A stretch of 64,000 bases of DNA from Acheta domesticus (Eukaryota > Arthropoda > Insecta > Orthoptera > Gryllidae). Shown here one piece after another: positions 21,666 to 32,440 of the stretch. The position numbers and the translations under genes were made by a program. The stretch spans positions 150,161,425 to 150,225,424 of the forward strand of contig JAHLJT010000631.1 in NCBI GenBank assembly GCA_031308135.1, written 5' to 3'. Position 1 is the stretch's first letter, and each line of letters begins with the position of its first letter. The notes under the pieces were generated by a model. The model was not told where the DNA came from and searched no databases. It was given only the letters and a program-made list of their open reading frames with translations.

Positions 21666-22402
21666 CTCTTCCGCCTAACCACATATCACATGTTAACAAT
21701 TTAGTTCATAGAATGCAATTTACAAAAGTACAAGTATGATAGTTTATATTAGGTAAGTTATATTATAATAGGTAAGTAGTTAGTTGAGTAGAAGTATCAT
21801 TTGAAGCAACTTATGAACAATATCAAAGGTTAAACAGATACAAAAAATGTTACAGAATGAAATTTGAAAAAGAGAAAAGAATTTGAATTTAGAGACGGAA
21901 ATCGACAACAAAAATTTAAATTGCATAACGTTATGCGCTCCACTTGTCTGCGCGCTACGCGGCAGCCTGGTATTCACCCCGAGCGACTGTAATCTATTAA
22001 TACAGAAACATACCATTTTACCCGCCGCTCGGCCCTGGAGGAAAACCCGCTAGTCGGGGAAAACCCACCAGGCAGGCTGCGTCCTAATACAAAGTTAAGC
22101 TAAGCTAATCTGAAGTGAGAGGTCCTTGGAATGTTTTCCTCAGCTGCTGTCCATGCTGCACGGGGTCGTCTTCTTGCGTGTGCTTAACTCCGCCTCTGCT
22201 CCTAAGAATGAAATACAGTTCCGGCAGTATCAAACAATTCGCACGAAAGTAAATTTTCAACAAAAATACATTAATATTATTCCTAAAAATATATTAATCA
22301 TTTCTAGATACTTCTGAGGAAGAGGTAAAACTGTCATGGGTTTAATTTGATAACTGACAATTAATAGTTATTTAAATTGTAAACTGAACTGATGTAAACC
22401 GA

Positions 22403-25003
22403 CTACTTTGTAAGAAAACGATTCAGGTGTTTTTTAAACGATGTTAATGAGGTGCAGTTTTTAATATTGGAAGGCAATTTATTCCACTCTCGGGCTACAG
22501 TAATTGCAAATGATTTATTGTAGTAGTTAGTTTTACTTTTCGGAATGCAGAGTAACTGGGATTTCTGAAATCTGGAGGATTTAAGATGTACAAAATACTT
22601 TGTTAAATATGACGGGGAACCTGTTTTTAACATCTTAAATAAAAGACAGAGGCTGTGATACAAACGCCTATTCTTTAGTGTTAAAATTTTGTGATCTTTA
22701 TAAACACCAGAGATGTGATCGTATTTTCTTATATTATAAATGAAACGAATACATGCATTTTGAGCTCTTTGCAGGGTTTGAGCAAGTGAATCTTTCAAAT
22801 TGTTATACACAATGTCACCGTAGTCGAAGTGAGGACACAAGAGGGTTTTTACTAACATTTCCTTCGTATTAGTCGGGAGACATTTGTCAATACATCTAAG
22901 GGATTGCAAAGATGCATAAACTTTGCGACATACATTTCGGATCTGATATTCCCAGCTTAGTTGATCATCAAATATCAAACCCAAGTTTTTCACTTGTGAA
23001 TGACGAGGCACTGCGACATTGTCTATAAGCACATCAGGAACAGATGAACATTCAAGTTTCTTATGCATTTGGGAAGAGCCAATTATGATCGTTTGTGATT
23101 TAGTAGGATTTAAATTGAATCCGTTTCTAATTGACCATTTGACTACAGATGAGAGTTCATTATTTAATTTATTTATTAGTATTGCTACCTGTGATGGTTT
23201 CCCGGAGATGTATATTTGCAGATCATCCGCATACATATGATGACTACATTCTTTAAGTTCCCTAGATAGGTCATTTACGTATATTAAGAAGAACAGTGGC
23301 CCTAACACGGATCCCTGAGGTACTCCCTGGTGGACAGGATTTGGATTAGAGCAGAGATCGTCAACTACTACGATTTGTTGCCTATTGTGGAGATAGCTTG
23401 CAATCCAAGAGATGGTGGAATCAGAGAAACTTAGATGTTTGCATTTCGCTATTAGGATTTCATAATCAACAGAGTCAAATGCTTTACTAAAGTCTAAAAG
23501 AGTTAATACAGTTATGTGTCCATCATCTAAGGCTTTTCTTATGTCTTCAGTTACTTTTAATAACGCTGTTTGTGTGCTTTTACCTTCTCTAAAGCCAGAT
23601 TGGAGGTTATTAAGCAGATCTGAATCAGTTAAGTATTTTACAATCTGTTTTCGAACTATTTTTTCCAGAACTTTTGACAATGTCGGCAATATACTAATCG
23701 GACGATAATTGCAAGACGCTGACGTCTGTTCAGATTTTGGCAAGGGTCGAACATGTGCAAGCTTCCACGCTTGTGGGAAGGTTCCCGTAGTTAATGAGAA
23801 ATTAATTAAATGCGTGAGTGCCGGAAGGGCAAATGGTAAAATAAATTTCAATTGTTTGGCTGTGATTCCATCGGAGCCATTAGCATTCGATTTTAACGAA
23901 AGAACAATCTTGCCAACTTCGTGATGATCTACGTTACGGAAATAAAATTTATCCCTGAGAGCAGGTGCATTGGTTGCGAGAGTCTGTAATGTATTCCGTT
24001 TGACATAAGATGGCATTGGTTTTGAAGCATTTACAAAGTAGTCATTAATGTCATCCAAGGGCATGTCAACAGGTAATGCGGAAGAATTTGCTTTCGAGAT
24101 CCCCAGGTCTCTCAGTGTGTTCCAAATGTCTTTCGTGTTCGTTTTTACTTTAAAGATGACATGATAATATCGAATTTTCGCATTCCGAATTTTTTGTTTT
24201 ACGGAATTTCGTAACTTCTTGTACGCACTTTCATTTTCAGAGGTTTTATTAGATTTGAAGTGACGGTAAGCTAAGTCACGTTCCTGCATGAATTGCTTTA
24301 ATTCTCTTGTAAGCCACGGGGCCGCGGGACGTGTCACACGTCGCGTTTTCCACGGTGCATGTTTATCGAAAAGATCTGATGTAATTTTATTGAAGGCTTC
24401 TACTTTACTATTAAGGGATATTTGATTGTAAATGTCATACCAAGGAGCTTTGGCACTGTCATCGCACATAGCCTCACAATTTATATTTTTGTAATCACGG
24501 TAGCGGATCATTTTATGTTTGTATTTCGGGCATTTAATAGAGTACATCATAAATAGCAAATCATGCTTTGATACTCCGGAAACAGAAAACTGACCATATA
24601 GTAATACTTTCGAGGTGTCTGAAACGATCGCGTGATCTATCCACGTTTCAGTTCCTAACGATAGGTGGGTAGGGCCAAATTCTAATATTTGTAAATTGTA
24701 TGAATTGATAGTGTCAATAAACTTTTCGGCCGAGTTCGTAAGCGGTGCCATCAGATCGCAATTGAAATCACCCATGATTATGATATCTTGATATTTATTT
24801 ACGAATTGCGAAAGGGGAACTTCTAACTCGGATAAATCACCCGTTTTCGGGGGCCAGTAAACAACGGCAACAAGTATACGTTTCATTTCAATTTGAATTT
24901 CCGCAAACATATATTCCATGCCAGGTAATGTGGTTGTGGAGTGAGCGACTACTTTAACCTTTATGTCATCACGAACAAACAATGCAACCCCTCCACCCGC
25001 CTC
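22403..25003 (-). CDS. LINE ORF2p, endonuclease (truncated) and reverse transcriptase
   Basis: Open for 866 codons from the truncated 5' junction to the stop; residue numbers here count from the first start-like codon at 24982. Endonuclease blocks: VVYWPPKTGD, GDFNCDL (71-77), WIDHAIVSD (114-122), SKHDLLF (138-144) holding the terminal Asp (His-Asp order). Reverse transcriptase: NYRPISILPTLSKVLEK (425-441), SGFREGKSTQTALLK, LLDFSKAFDSVD with Asp497, GVPQGSVLGPLFFLIYVND (553-571), YADD (584-587), then VKNLGLIFDDQLSW and EWNKLP near the C-terminus. No RNase H. The only defect is loss of the endonuclease N-terminus (Asn and Glu catalytic blocks), so it cannot move by itself. Codon frame intact: recently inserted. 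Confidence 0.9.
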   Translation of the reverse strand, partial: EAGGGVALFVRDDIKVKVVAHSTTTLPGMEYMFAEIQIEMKRILVAVVYWPPKTGDLSELEVPLSQFVNKYQDIIIMGDFNCDLMAPLTNSAEKFIDTINSYNLQILEFGPTHLSLGTETWIDHAIVSDTSKVLLYGQFSVSGVSKHDLLFMMYSIKCPKYKHKMIRYRDYKNINCEAMCDDSAKAPWYDIYNQISLNSKVEAFNKITSDLFDKHAPWKTRRVTRPAAPWLTRELKQFMQERDLAYRHFKSNKTSENESAYKKLRNSVKQKIRNAKIRYYHVIFKVKTNTKDIWNTLRDLGISKANSSALPVDMPLDDINDYFVNASKPMPSYVKRNTLQTLATNAPALRDKFYFRNVDHHEVGKIVLSLKSNANGSDGITAKQLKFILPFALPALTHLINFSLTTGTFPQAWKLAHVRPLPKSEQTSASCNYRPISILPTLSKVLEKIVRKQIVKYLTDSDLLNNLQSGFREGKSTQTALLKVTEDIRKALDDGHITVLTLLDFSKAFDSVDYEILIAKCKHLSFSDSTISWIASYLHNRQQIVVVDDLCSNPNPVHQGVPQGSVLGPLFFLIYVNDLSRELKECSHHMYADDLQIYISGKPSQVAILINKLNNELSSVVKWSIRNGFNLNPTKSQTIIIGSSQMHKKLECSSVPDVLIDNVAVPRHSQVKNLGLIFDDQLSWEYQIRNVCRKVYASLQSLRCIDKCLPTNTKEMLVKTLLCPHFDYGDIVYNNLKDSLAQTLQRAQNACIRFIYNIRKYDHISGVYKDHKILTLKNRRLYHSLCLLFKMLKTGSPSYLTKYFVHLKSSRFQKSQLLCIPKSKTNYYNKSFAITVAREWNKLPSNIKNCTSLTSFKKHLNRFLTK

Positions 25004-25004
25004 C

Positions 25005-25234
25005 AGAAATAAAGAAGGAAATGTTTTCAGGTCTTAGTGAAGTGAAGTGCAGTGTGATACTAGTGCAGTGTTTGTGTGTGTGTGTGTTTTTTCTCCTAAT
25101 GTAATTTAATGTTTTATGAATCAGTCAGTTTTTATATTCTTATCATTATTTTACCATTATTATTACAACAATTAGTATATAATTTGCTAGTTATATTACC
25201 TTATTCTTATTGCTGTTATTATTATTATTATTAT
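25005..25234 (+). other. CR1-type 3'UTR, continued
   Basis: Resumes at aagaaggaaatgttttcagg, aligning with copy 1 at about 15535. Includes a short GT run and ATT-rich stretches. Confidence 0.75.
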
Positions 25235-25596
25235 CCGAATTTTTCACTCTCTGCACTATGTGCAGGAACATTCACCTGACCATTGCTGGTCTAGGCCCGG
25301 TCGGTCTCGCTGAGACAAAACACGAACGAATGTTACTCTTGACATTTCAATTAATCGTGTCCCAATCAGTCGTACATCCCAGGAATTCTCTTACTATTCT
25401 GCAGCTATCCAGTATTACTGCTTTTTGCATTGGTTCCACGCATGAGAATGGTAATTCCAACACTTGAATTGCATGCATTGTGTGTTTTGGTACTAATCCT
25501 GTGGTGGACATTATTATCGGTAGTATGCCGATATTCTCAAGTTTCCATTGGTGGCGAAGCTCGTGTGTCAACGGTACATATTTCTGAATTAATTAT
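25235..25596 (-). mobile_element. R4/Dong-type LINE 3' fragment in a TAA microsatellite
   Basis: Absent from CR1 copy 1 at the corresponding place and bordered by TTA/ATT runs on both sides. The minus strand encodes LENIGILPIIMSTTGLVPK and MQKAVILDSCRIVREFL (25571-25347), a C-terminal block I associate with R4/Dong-clade LINEs, which have the restriction-like endonuclease. Dong elements are known to insert into TAA repeats, and the position fits that preference. Heavily 5'-truncated, about 360 bp. Confidence 0.6.
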
Positions 25597-25597
25597 G

Positions 25598-25651
<54 letters not shown>

Positions 25652-25653
25652 GG
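25597..25653. repeat. ATT microsatellite
   Basis: About nineteen att units to the right of the R4-type scrap. Confidence 0.95.
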
Positions 25654-25767
25654 TATTAGTGTTCTATATTTTGAAAGGCTGTGTATATTTATGTTTTTGT
25701 AATTAGCTGCCACCGGGTTATGCCCAATTGCAGTTTAAATAAATCTAATCTAATCTAATCTAAATTT

Positions 25768-26290
25768 TATTTCCTCCTCCTTTAAAAATATTTAATACAC
25801 CAATTTCATTACTATAAAATATTTCGACATTGAATTAGACATCACTTTGATATGGAATAAGCAGATCATAAATTCTATTAATAAATCTAATACCAAAATT
25901 TTAAAAATTTAATCTCTTCTGTCTTCTGAATCTCGATTGCATTATGAATGTTCATTACTTTTATACACATCAATAATCAGACCCACGTTAATATATTGTT
26001 CTCTCATATGGTCCAATGCTGCTGAAACACAAATTACAAATTGTACAAAAATTATCCGTAAAGCACTATAAGCCTACAAGCCTCATGGTCCGTACCAAAT
26101 GAGGAATTACATAACGAACTAAATTTTAAAAAATATTACAGATATGATAAAATTACAGAACCAACAATTTTTCAAATTACTTCAATATATCCCACATAAA
26201 ACTATTTTTAATCTTGGCCAATCATACATATTTCCACGCATAATTAAATCCTGATTCCTCAAAGACCGATTCAGATCTCCATAGAGTTAC
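25768..26290 (+). pseudogene. jockey-type LINE C-terminal fragment
   Basis: Frames with stops read SSESRLHYECSLLLYTSIIR, PTLIYCSLIWSNAAET, NCTKIIRKAL and SWSVPNEELHNELNFK, the familiar C-terminal block of jockey ORF2 (compare NAPWFVTNSQLHEEF at 35300 and CPLVCQQ at 42350). No active site present. Confidence 0.6.
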
Positions 26291-27159
26291 TCCATTCCCC
26301 TACACATACAAACTACAACACACAAGAAACACACTACTTCTCTTTTCAACACGTTCACAATATTAAACTACAAACAGTTTCTGCCAATAATCATAACTAA
26401 TAATACTCATTCCAACTTCACAATAGGGGACAATTAACGTGCGAGTGATCAACTTTAACAAGCCAATTAATTTGAATTTTTAAAACCCCTGAAAGAAAAA
26501 AAATAAGTTAAAAAATAATGTATGGCAAGAATGGTGGTTTTATCAACAATCGATAAAAACATGTTTTTCCATTGTTGCCAGGGCGCATTGCTGCATGCGC
26601 GCATACTATTGACAGTGATGTGTTGTGGTGTAATAATACAGCGGTGTGATAAATTGCGGTGTAATAATACTGCGTAACCGTTCTTAAGGGCGAGAAAATG
26701 TGTGCCGTTATAGCACCACAAGTTGTATACCTAAAGACGTTAATAATTGTAATGGAAGATCAAAGGACAGTAAGGCAATCATATTTTTATTTTCTCGTGC
26801 TAGTACGGTTTTTTCCATCGGCAGCACGGCGAGCCCGTAGCTTCTTCCTCCAGAGTAAATGTTCTTGAAAAATGATTCGCATCTCGGTTTATTATTCGTA
26901 GCTCTTTGGAAAGAATCACTGCATTTGACCTTGTAATGTCCGAGTGACTATGTCTAAGATCAAATTGTTTTAAAGTTAAAATGTCCGGAAAACCGCACGA
27001 CCAATCCCAACCGCCCTGGAATGCAGTGACCTATTAGTGGAGGTTCTCATGTTCTTCCAAAGCGTGCAGTTCATCGGCTGGAGCTCCGCAGCCCTTGGAT
27101 TGCGTCTGAAAGGCAGTCTCCTACAGGAGTTGGAGAAAGAGTAAACTGCGCTTGAGGCG
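26291..27159. other. unassigned; possible Helitron-like end near 26730
   Basis: No gene seen. GTGCCGTTATAGCACCACAAG (26702-26722) looks like a diverged version of the family A terminus, preceded by repeated gcggtgt(g/a)ataa motifs. Nothing else recognised. Confidence 0.3.
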
Positions 27160-27420
27160 GAAGTTCGATTCCAAAAGTTGGGCGAGAGCGATCGTGGGCG
27201 GTGGCCGCCCGCGGGGCAGCCCCCGCCGCCCGGGGCGATCGCTCTCTGCCTCGCGGCCCGCCCCCCGGCCCGCCCCCCGGCCCGCCCCCCGGCCCGCCCC
27301 CGCCCTCGACGACGCGCCACCGCCATTTATCTTCCACGCGGCGATATAAACACGTCTCCCACGCTCCCTCCCCTGGATCGACCATTGACCGCAGCTCTCC
27401 TGGCACACAGCTGTTTCACC
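27160..27420. promoter_or_regulatory. GC-rich block with GGCCCGCCCCCC repeats and TATA-like motif
   Basis: Very CpG-rich. GGCCCGCCCCCC-type units are repeated four times at 27256-27303, a GCGATCGCTCTC motif lies just upstream, and gcgatataaacacg follows at 27341. It looks like a GC-box plus TATA promoter arrangement facing right, but no transcript or ORF can be tied to it. Open frames on both strands here are a result of composition. Confidence 0.3.
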
Positions 27421-28608
27421 CGTTTTGATAGTTTTTCATTTTTAACACACCCATGGAATCTAGCATTTACCTCATTTTTTATTGGAAAGATTTACTTTGA
27501 TTTGTATTAGTTGCTAAAGAACTTTAAGAACTATTAAGTGACGGAAAGTGGGGCAAAGTGGAACCGTTAAGTTTGTAGCAAAAATAAAGTGTACGTTTTG
27601 AAAAATACTGATACATAATTCAAAAATTATTAGATAGGGCTTTGTAACATTCAGTCTTTGCATCTGAATTACTTTGACATCATTTGTTTTCAAAGCAAAA
27701 CGCAAACTACATCATCAAAATCATTCACCATCACACTCATTGTCAGTAATGAACAACATCCATTACTTAAAACTCTATATTCAGATCTCGAATCAACACA
27801 GACTTCTCTAGACATAAGACTATAAGACCATTCCCGAAGCTTTAAAAGGAAGCTGCACACATGTATTGTAACCGAAAGTGCTGTCTGTTTCCGGGGATTT
27901 TAGTGGAATCGTGGCTCATCAGAAGATGACAAACAAAAAAAGTAACACAATTCAAAAAATATCAAAAGGGAGAATCAACTGCAAAGTTATCACGAATTGA
28001 TTTTAAGATTTGCACAACTTAGAATTACAGCAACATCTTTCCTGACAAAACGAGTTGAAGCTCAACAAATGGAAAGAATGAAATCCCGGTTGGGATGAGT
28101 GAAGGGCACAGGCTTCTCGCATGACTCAATGTCGTAGTACCTTCCGTTCACGGAAATTGCAGTTAACTGTCCCTCATTATACACTGCATCAAAGCGCATG
28201 CAAATAATTTTGTGCACGAAATTCTCTAGAATCCCCCCAAAAAATCTCCATTCAATTAAATGAACAAATGTAATGTTTTCTTGATAACACAGAATATTCA
28301 ATAGATGTTTCTTCAAAACTAAAGAACATTACAAGAAGAACATCTTGTATTATATTTCAGTGAATAAACATAGTTTGTTGATAGCACAGAATGTTCAAAA
28401 GAATTTTCTTAGAATTAACGTTAATGGCCCCTAAAATTATCTCTGACGGTGAATTGCGTGAACACGTGCCTTACACCAGTCTGCCTTTTATAACTAATTG
28501 CTTCAAAATTCTCAGTTCTAGTATGGAATGTGCGGCCACTTTAGTTCCGAGATTATTTCCCTCATGTCCCCATAAAATACGCAGCACTTTTACGCCACTG
28601 GTCTTACT
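27421..28608. other. no assigned gene
   Basis: AT-rich. A minus-strand 84-codon frame (28316-28062) and a plus-strand frame at 28391-28600 are not recognised, and I see no splice or homology support sufficient to call exons. Confidence 0.45.

Positions 28609-28640
<32 letters not shown>
28609..28640. repeat. CA microsatellite
   Basis: About fifteen ac units. Confidence 0.9.
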
Positions 28641-29130
28641 ACCTCTTATTATACACACCTCTTGCGAGACAAACTCAGTTTCACACAGTTCGTGTAGGAA
28701 GGATCCGATGTAGAGGATGCAAGGATCGAAATACCGACCTTAGTCCGTTGGAAATATAGCCTCACTCCAAACAGCAAAGCTTGTAGCAAGAACAAGGGGT
28801 GGCGAAAGCCGCCCTGGCATGGCACAACCTCTCGTTGACCCGACTCCCGGTCACATCTCTCCGACTCTGCCGTCAACCTTACACCTTCGGAGTCCAAGCA
28901 CTTTCTGTCCCTGGCGTCTCGCACTCCTCTCTCTCTCTCTCACCTACCGCACACCTCCGTGTCCAAGAACTTTCTGCCCCGTCGTGACGTACTCCCCTTC
29001 TCTCCCTTACTCTGCAAACGTCACTCCTCACATAAGAGTTGCCCCTTTCTCCACCCCTCCGAGCCACTGATAAGAAAACTCGTCGGCTGCCCGGCGGCGC
29101 GCGAGCGACCGGGCGGACGGTGGAATCTTA
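28641..29130. other. C/T-rich unassigned block with diverged 70-bp duplication
   Basis: Two related segments, 28881-28940 and 28951-29008, share acacctccg..gtccaag..ctttctg.ccc. Frames on both strands are open, but no domain is recognised. Confidence 0.35.
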
Positions 29131-29254
29131 TACAACCGATGGCTAAAAATCAATTTAGCCAATATTTTGGCTGATTGGTTTCATCTCGTAAAAGTACGTG
29201 AAATTCACGTTCGTTACAGATTATTCAAACATTTAGTGCAGGGCCGCTCAACCA

Positions 29255-29298
29255 TTTGCTCCGAGGAGGATCCGCCTTTGCTCCGAGGAGGATCCGCC
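29255..29298 (+). repeat. 22-bp perfect tandem duplication
   Basis: The unit tttgctccgaggaggatccg plus cc occurs at 29255-29276 and 29277-29298, followed by gtttgctc. Confidence 0.9.
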
Positions 29299-32200
29299 GT
29301 TTGCTCTTTTGTCTGTCGCAGTAGAAAGAGCAAATTACGTCATCGAAAGTCGATCGTCGGCATGTGGCACAGTGGGTCGCGTCGTATTTCTACGGGGTAT
29401 TTTACGTTTTTCGAAATGAAAAAGTCTCACTGCTCTGGGAAAGGATATTACGACAGAAAAAACAGTAAAATAGTTTTGTAACATTTATTGGAACATTTAC
29501 TAGACATATTAAAACATTTTTACCAAATTAACACAAAAATTATTGGGCTGCCATTTGAAACATTTTAACTAACTGACATGAAAATTGAGCGCTAGGAAAG
29601 AGTTCCAAGTAATTAACGGAACCAATATCAATTAGCCCGTTACCGTGCTAGCTCAGCCCATTTGTGGGTGTTCCTGCTGAGCAACAATTCACTTTCCTGC
29701 GATGAGCAAAATTGCCACTGGATCCACACTTCGTACGGAGAAGCGCGAAATCTGAAAATAATTCTGTACTTATCTGCACAACTAACGTGCTAGATTGCAC
29801 AATAATAATCCATTGGATTTCATGTAAACAGATAATATATTTATTCGAGATCCAGTACATCCCTCGTTACTTCCTGAGAACAATATTTTTTAATAATTTT
29901 CTTTTCAAAACGTAATATTTGATCATAACCTATTACTCAGTTCATAGCTACCATACCAGAGCTCTCTTGGTTGTAGTGGAATGGCACTTCTTAGAACCAA
30001 ACTCAGGCTTCCGCGACGTCTTCCGGGGTCATCTTCGCTCTTCTGTAACAGTTTAAGGCTTTCCAATTAATACTTCTATAAGAATGAATTAATTACAATT
30101 TCTTGCGTAATGATTACCTATATATCACAACTTAATAATCGCCAAACGATCCGGCATTTACGGCACCCCGTGTCTGCTCAATTGTTATCAACAAGCTGAG
30201 CGCGCACCACAGCAACGTCCTAACAACCGCGTATGTTCAAGCATCACGTCATTTCCTGCCGTTCGTTGTCAACTGTCTAACCCGCCATGTTTTGTATGTC
30301 ACAATATTAGTGTGATTTGAAAATAACAAAATGACAATTTGCAACTCAGCATAGGAAGAAGAGTATCTTTTTGCAGATTGTGCCAGCTATGACAAATCCT
30401 TAGTTGCAAAAATTGCTCAATCACGTAAAGAAGTTTAATTGCAACGAAATTACACAGTTTATCATTAACGGCAATTTCACGGGAAATCATGAATAACTGT
30501 ACAATGTCGTTGCAAATTAAACTTCATATGATTGAGCATTTTTTGCCAACTAAACATTTCGCACAGATGCCGCAATCGGCGAAAAGATACTTTTCTTGCT
30601 AAGTGCTTTTCTCGAAAGATGCTACATTGAAAATTGTCGGTGTAGATGCTCTGGTCCGTGAAGTGCTCGCGACGACTTCCATGTTTCCACGACTGGAGTT
30701 GCCGGAACATTGCGCCAGTGGTTATCACTAGTTCCGCAACGCTTGGGCTCAGATGTCGCGCTATCGATAGCGAACACACCTCCGCGCTGCCGATTTGCTC
30801 TCCTTGAGCAGCCCTGTTTAAGAGGTTTTTGACGACAGTTCGACGTGTGAGAGTCCAATTTAGAAAGTTTTAAAAAAAGTGTAAGATAACAGGGGGGGAA
30901 CAGGGCCACATCTTTGTTTCTTTAAAGTTCTTCTTTGTGGCATGAATCTTCACAATAATTATTTTGACACTTTAATCCTTCACAAACGTTCAAGGTTTCT
31001 TCAAAATATTGATGTCACAGCTTCTATAAATTGAAAGATTTTGTTACTTTTTAAAAGCAAGCCAAGTGGCAATGTTAGGGGTGAAACATCGCCACTTCTA
31101 TTTATTTCCAAGTCTCTGGCAATGTTTAAATGTGTGAGAGTTGGATAGAAAACAAACACATAAATATGCATCAGAACTTTATTATTCTTTGGTTTTGACA
31201 GTTTAAATACTCTAAGCAGGGATAAATACTGCTTTGAGAACTTATTATAAAATATGTTTTATTAATAGTTTTGCACTGTGATAATATGCGAAAGAGAAAA
31301 AAATACTTTCCCCCTTTTATATTTAGTCAGAGATGTTCAGTAACAATATCGTATTTTGGCATCGCATACGTCATTTAAAGCGGATCTACTAATTCCGTAG
31401 CCTTGTACAGTTCCTAATACAGTTCCGTAGTCTTGCTCTACTTAATTTTCCATTATTTACTTTTTCCATTGCTTAGTGCATTTTAACTTCATACAGGTTC
31501 CTTCATACCTTATATATTGGATTTTTCATTTATCTACGTGGCAAAGTTACGGTGCAAGTATGGCGACAACAAAAAAGTAAGTTTGTTTCAAATGTAATTA
31601 ACGAATGATTACAATGTAAAAGTCATATGCGTTAGGAATGATATATAAACTTACAAATGTCAATTGTTTCAATGTAAGAATTTATTTTCAAAGGCTATAA
31701 ATGTAGGGGCAAAATGGCCACTATGTCAATGTTACCCTGAAAGTAGTATATGCTATTAATACATTTTGTCTTGTTTAGTATGAATAATTAGTAAGTCACA
31801 ACACAGCATGCCTTGGACATAACATATTTACTTATCTTTTTTATTTCAACCTAATCTAAAATTAACGAAGTTTCGATTACGAAATTTGGCTGCATCACAA
31901 CACACCATACATATTTACGGACATTTTAGGTTACAAATATAACGCAATGCTCCAAACGATTATATAAAATGTTTCTAACAGAGGTAGCTAACTATGGGAA
32001 CTCAGCCAGAAAAAAAAATTACGATACAGACTGTGCTACCTAACATTTTTGATTGTGACAATGTTTCACCCATGGTAATGTTACCCGTCGTTACCTTACA
32101 TAAAGAATTTAAAAACGGATTTGAGAAAAAACGTCTTAACATTATTTTAAAGAGTTTTCACAATTTCACTCAAAATTGCGCAAAACTTCTCATACCTTTT

Positions 32201-32362
32201 GTTTAATTCTGAGACTGGGTCCCGAGGAGCTTACTGCTTGGGGTAGTTTTAACAGGATGATTCCTGTTAAACGTGCTCCTTCGCAGCTTAATTGCTCCCT
32301 GCAACCTTAACTGCTCATTCGCAGGTTTCGGTAGTTTAGCGGTAAGACATGAATTCAATGAA
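29299..32362. other. 3 kb without a recognisable gene
   Basis: AT-rich single-copy-looking sequence. Only short frames. A weak inverted similarity exists between 31074-31106 (gtgaaacatcgccac) and 32056-32072 (gtgacaatgtttcaccc), possibly an old DNA transposon. Confidence 0.4.
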
Positions 32363-32440
32363 AGAGAGAGAGAGAGAGAAAAGAGACAAAGAGAGAGAAA
32401 GAGAGAAATAGAGATAAAGAGAGAGACAGAGAGAAGAGAG
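32363..32440 (+). repeat. GA microsatellite
   Basis: agagagag run with interspersed aaag/atag, preceded by aattcaatgaaa, which may make it a remnant of family B. Confidence 0.85.

Larger units (their letters stand above)
21610..25004 (-). mobile_element. young 5'-truncated LINE inserted in CR1 3'UTR
   Basis: Minus-strand LINE, 3.4 kb, flanked by AGAAATAA (21602-21609 and 25005-25012). Its 3' end has an (ATT)n tail and, about 50 bp inward, a perfect hairpin CGGGCC-tgat-GGCCCG (21650-21665). The 5' end is cut inside the endonuclease at AGGGVALFV. Jockey-superfamily by ORF style (CR1/L2/Kiri-like rather than jockey proper). The near-perfect TSD and an unbroken frame of 866 codons argue for a recent insertion. 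Confidence 0.88.
17260..25767 (+). mobile_element. CR1-type LINE copy 2 with two nested insertions
   Basis: Order: leader, ORF1 (17347-18378), low-complexity spacer (18430-18780), broken ORF2 (18836-21509), 3'UTR (21510-21609 and 25005-25767) ending gctgccaccgggttatgccc, aattgcagtttaaataaa and (TCTAA)n. The nested LINE 21610-25004 and R4-type scrap 25235-25596 sit in the 3'UTR. An ORF1 with an esterase domain is characteristic of CR1-like elements. The 5' end is not sharply defined. Confidence 0.8.

Noticed and set aside
27150..27185. Possible tRNA or SINE B box (agttcgattcc)
   Set aside because: No matching A box at the right distance and no cloverleaf could be drawn.
26976..27510. Several 65-116 codon frames on both strands
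   Set aside because: GC-rich repeat composition lowers stop frequency; no conserved motif.
28062..28316. 84-codon minus-strand frame that looks protein-like
   Set aside because: No homology recognised, no convincing splice sites or neighbours; not called a gene, though it is worth a database search.
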